5,689 bases of DNA from an uncultured Opitutia bacterium (GTDB lineage: Bacteria > Verrucomicrobiota > Verrucomicrobiia > Opitutales > UBA953), in NCBI GenBank assembly GCA_937875975.1, contig CALEEU010000167.1:1-5689 (forward strand), read 5' to 3'. The translations under genes were made by a program, and so were the position numbers. Of the stretch, positions 5,678-5,689 are shown piece after piece. Numbering within the stretch: position 1 is the first letter of the stretch; each line of letters opens with the position of its first letter. The notes beneath the pieces were generated by a model that was given only the letters and a program-made list of their open reading frames with translations, was not told the origin of the DNA and searched no databases.

Positions 5678-5689
5678 TTTCTGGCCAAC

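Larger units (their letters stand above)
5494..5689. other. Non-coding, repeat-rich stretch downstream of the AraC gene
   Basis: I see no credible gene in these 196 bases, and no clear terminator for the AraC gene. The region contains a 19-base-period tandem pair at 5506-5542, four tandem 8-base units at 5587-5618, and four GCCTC cores at 5646-5677. The last eight bases of the window repeat the 8-base unit again. From about 5543 on, the plus strand is markedly pyrimidine-rich. A gene may begin beyond the right edge. Confidence 0.6.

Noticed and set aside
5506..5689. Repeats at the right end as a CRISPR array
   Set aside because: The units are 8-18 bases, directly tandem and without spacers of constant length; no cas gene is present.

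Overview
The window looks like a piece of a bacterial carbohydrate-utilisation locus. It is GC-rich, ribosome binding sites are nearly absent, and it combines a secreted formylglycine-type sulfatase, an AraC regulator and a sugar-catabolic operon. That mix is typical of Verrucomicrobiota and Planctomycetota that degrade sulfated polysaccharides. Verrucomicrobiota is my preferred guess, but it rests on gene content and style only; no phylogenetic marker is present.

Layout: three genes on the minus strand (positions 2947 down to 1) form a tight operon, read in this order: a xylose-isomerase-family sugar isomerase, a DhnA/FbaB-type class I aldolase, and a GlcD-type FAD-linked 2-hydroxyacid dehydrogenase that runs off the left edge. 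Gene gaps are 21 and 5 bases. A 128-base divergent intergenic region (2948-3075) separates this operon from a plus-strand pair: a secreted sulfatase (3076-4461) and, 129 bases further on, an AraC-family regulator with an N-terminal cupin (4591-5493). The last 196 bases are non-coding and hold several short, imperfect direct repeats.

How the genes may work together (inference): the exported sulfatase removes sulfate from a polysaccharide or sugar. The released aldose is isomerised to a ketose, phosphorylated by a kinase not in this window, and split by the aldolase into DHAP and a short aldehyde (lactaldehyde from a 6-deoxyhexose, glycolaldehyde from a pentose). The aldehyde is oxidised to lactate or glycolate, which the GlcD-type enzyme oxidises to pyruvate or glyoxylate. 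The AraC protein would sense the sugar. The isomerase has a histidine where classical xylose isomerase has a metal-binding aspartate. This resembles the L-rhamnose isomerase metal site and makes a deoxysugar or other non-xylose substrate plausible. No wholly new system is evident; the isomerase variant and the way the pathway is put together are the most interesting points.
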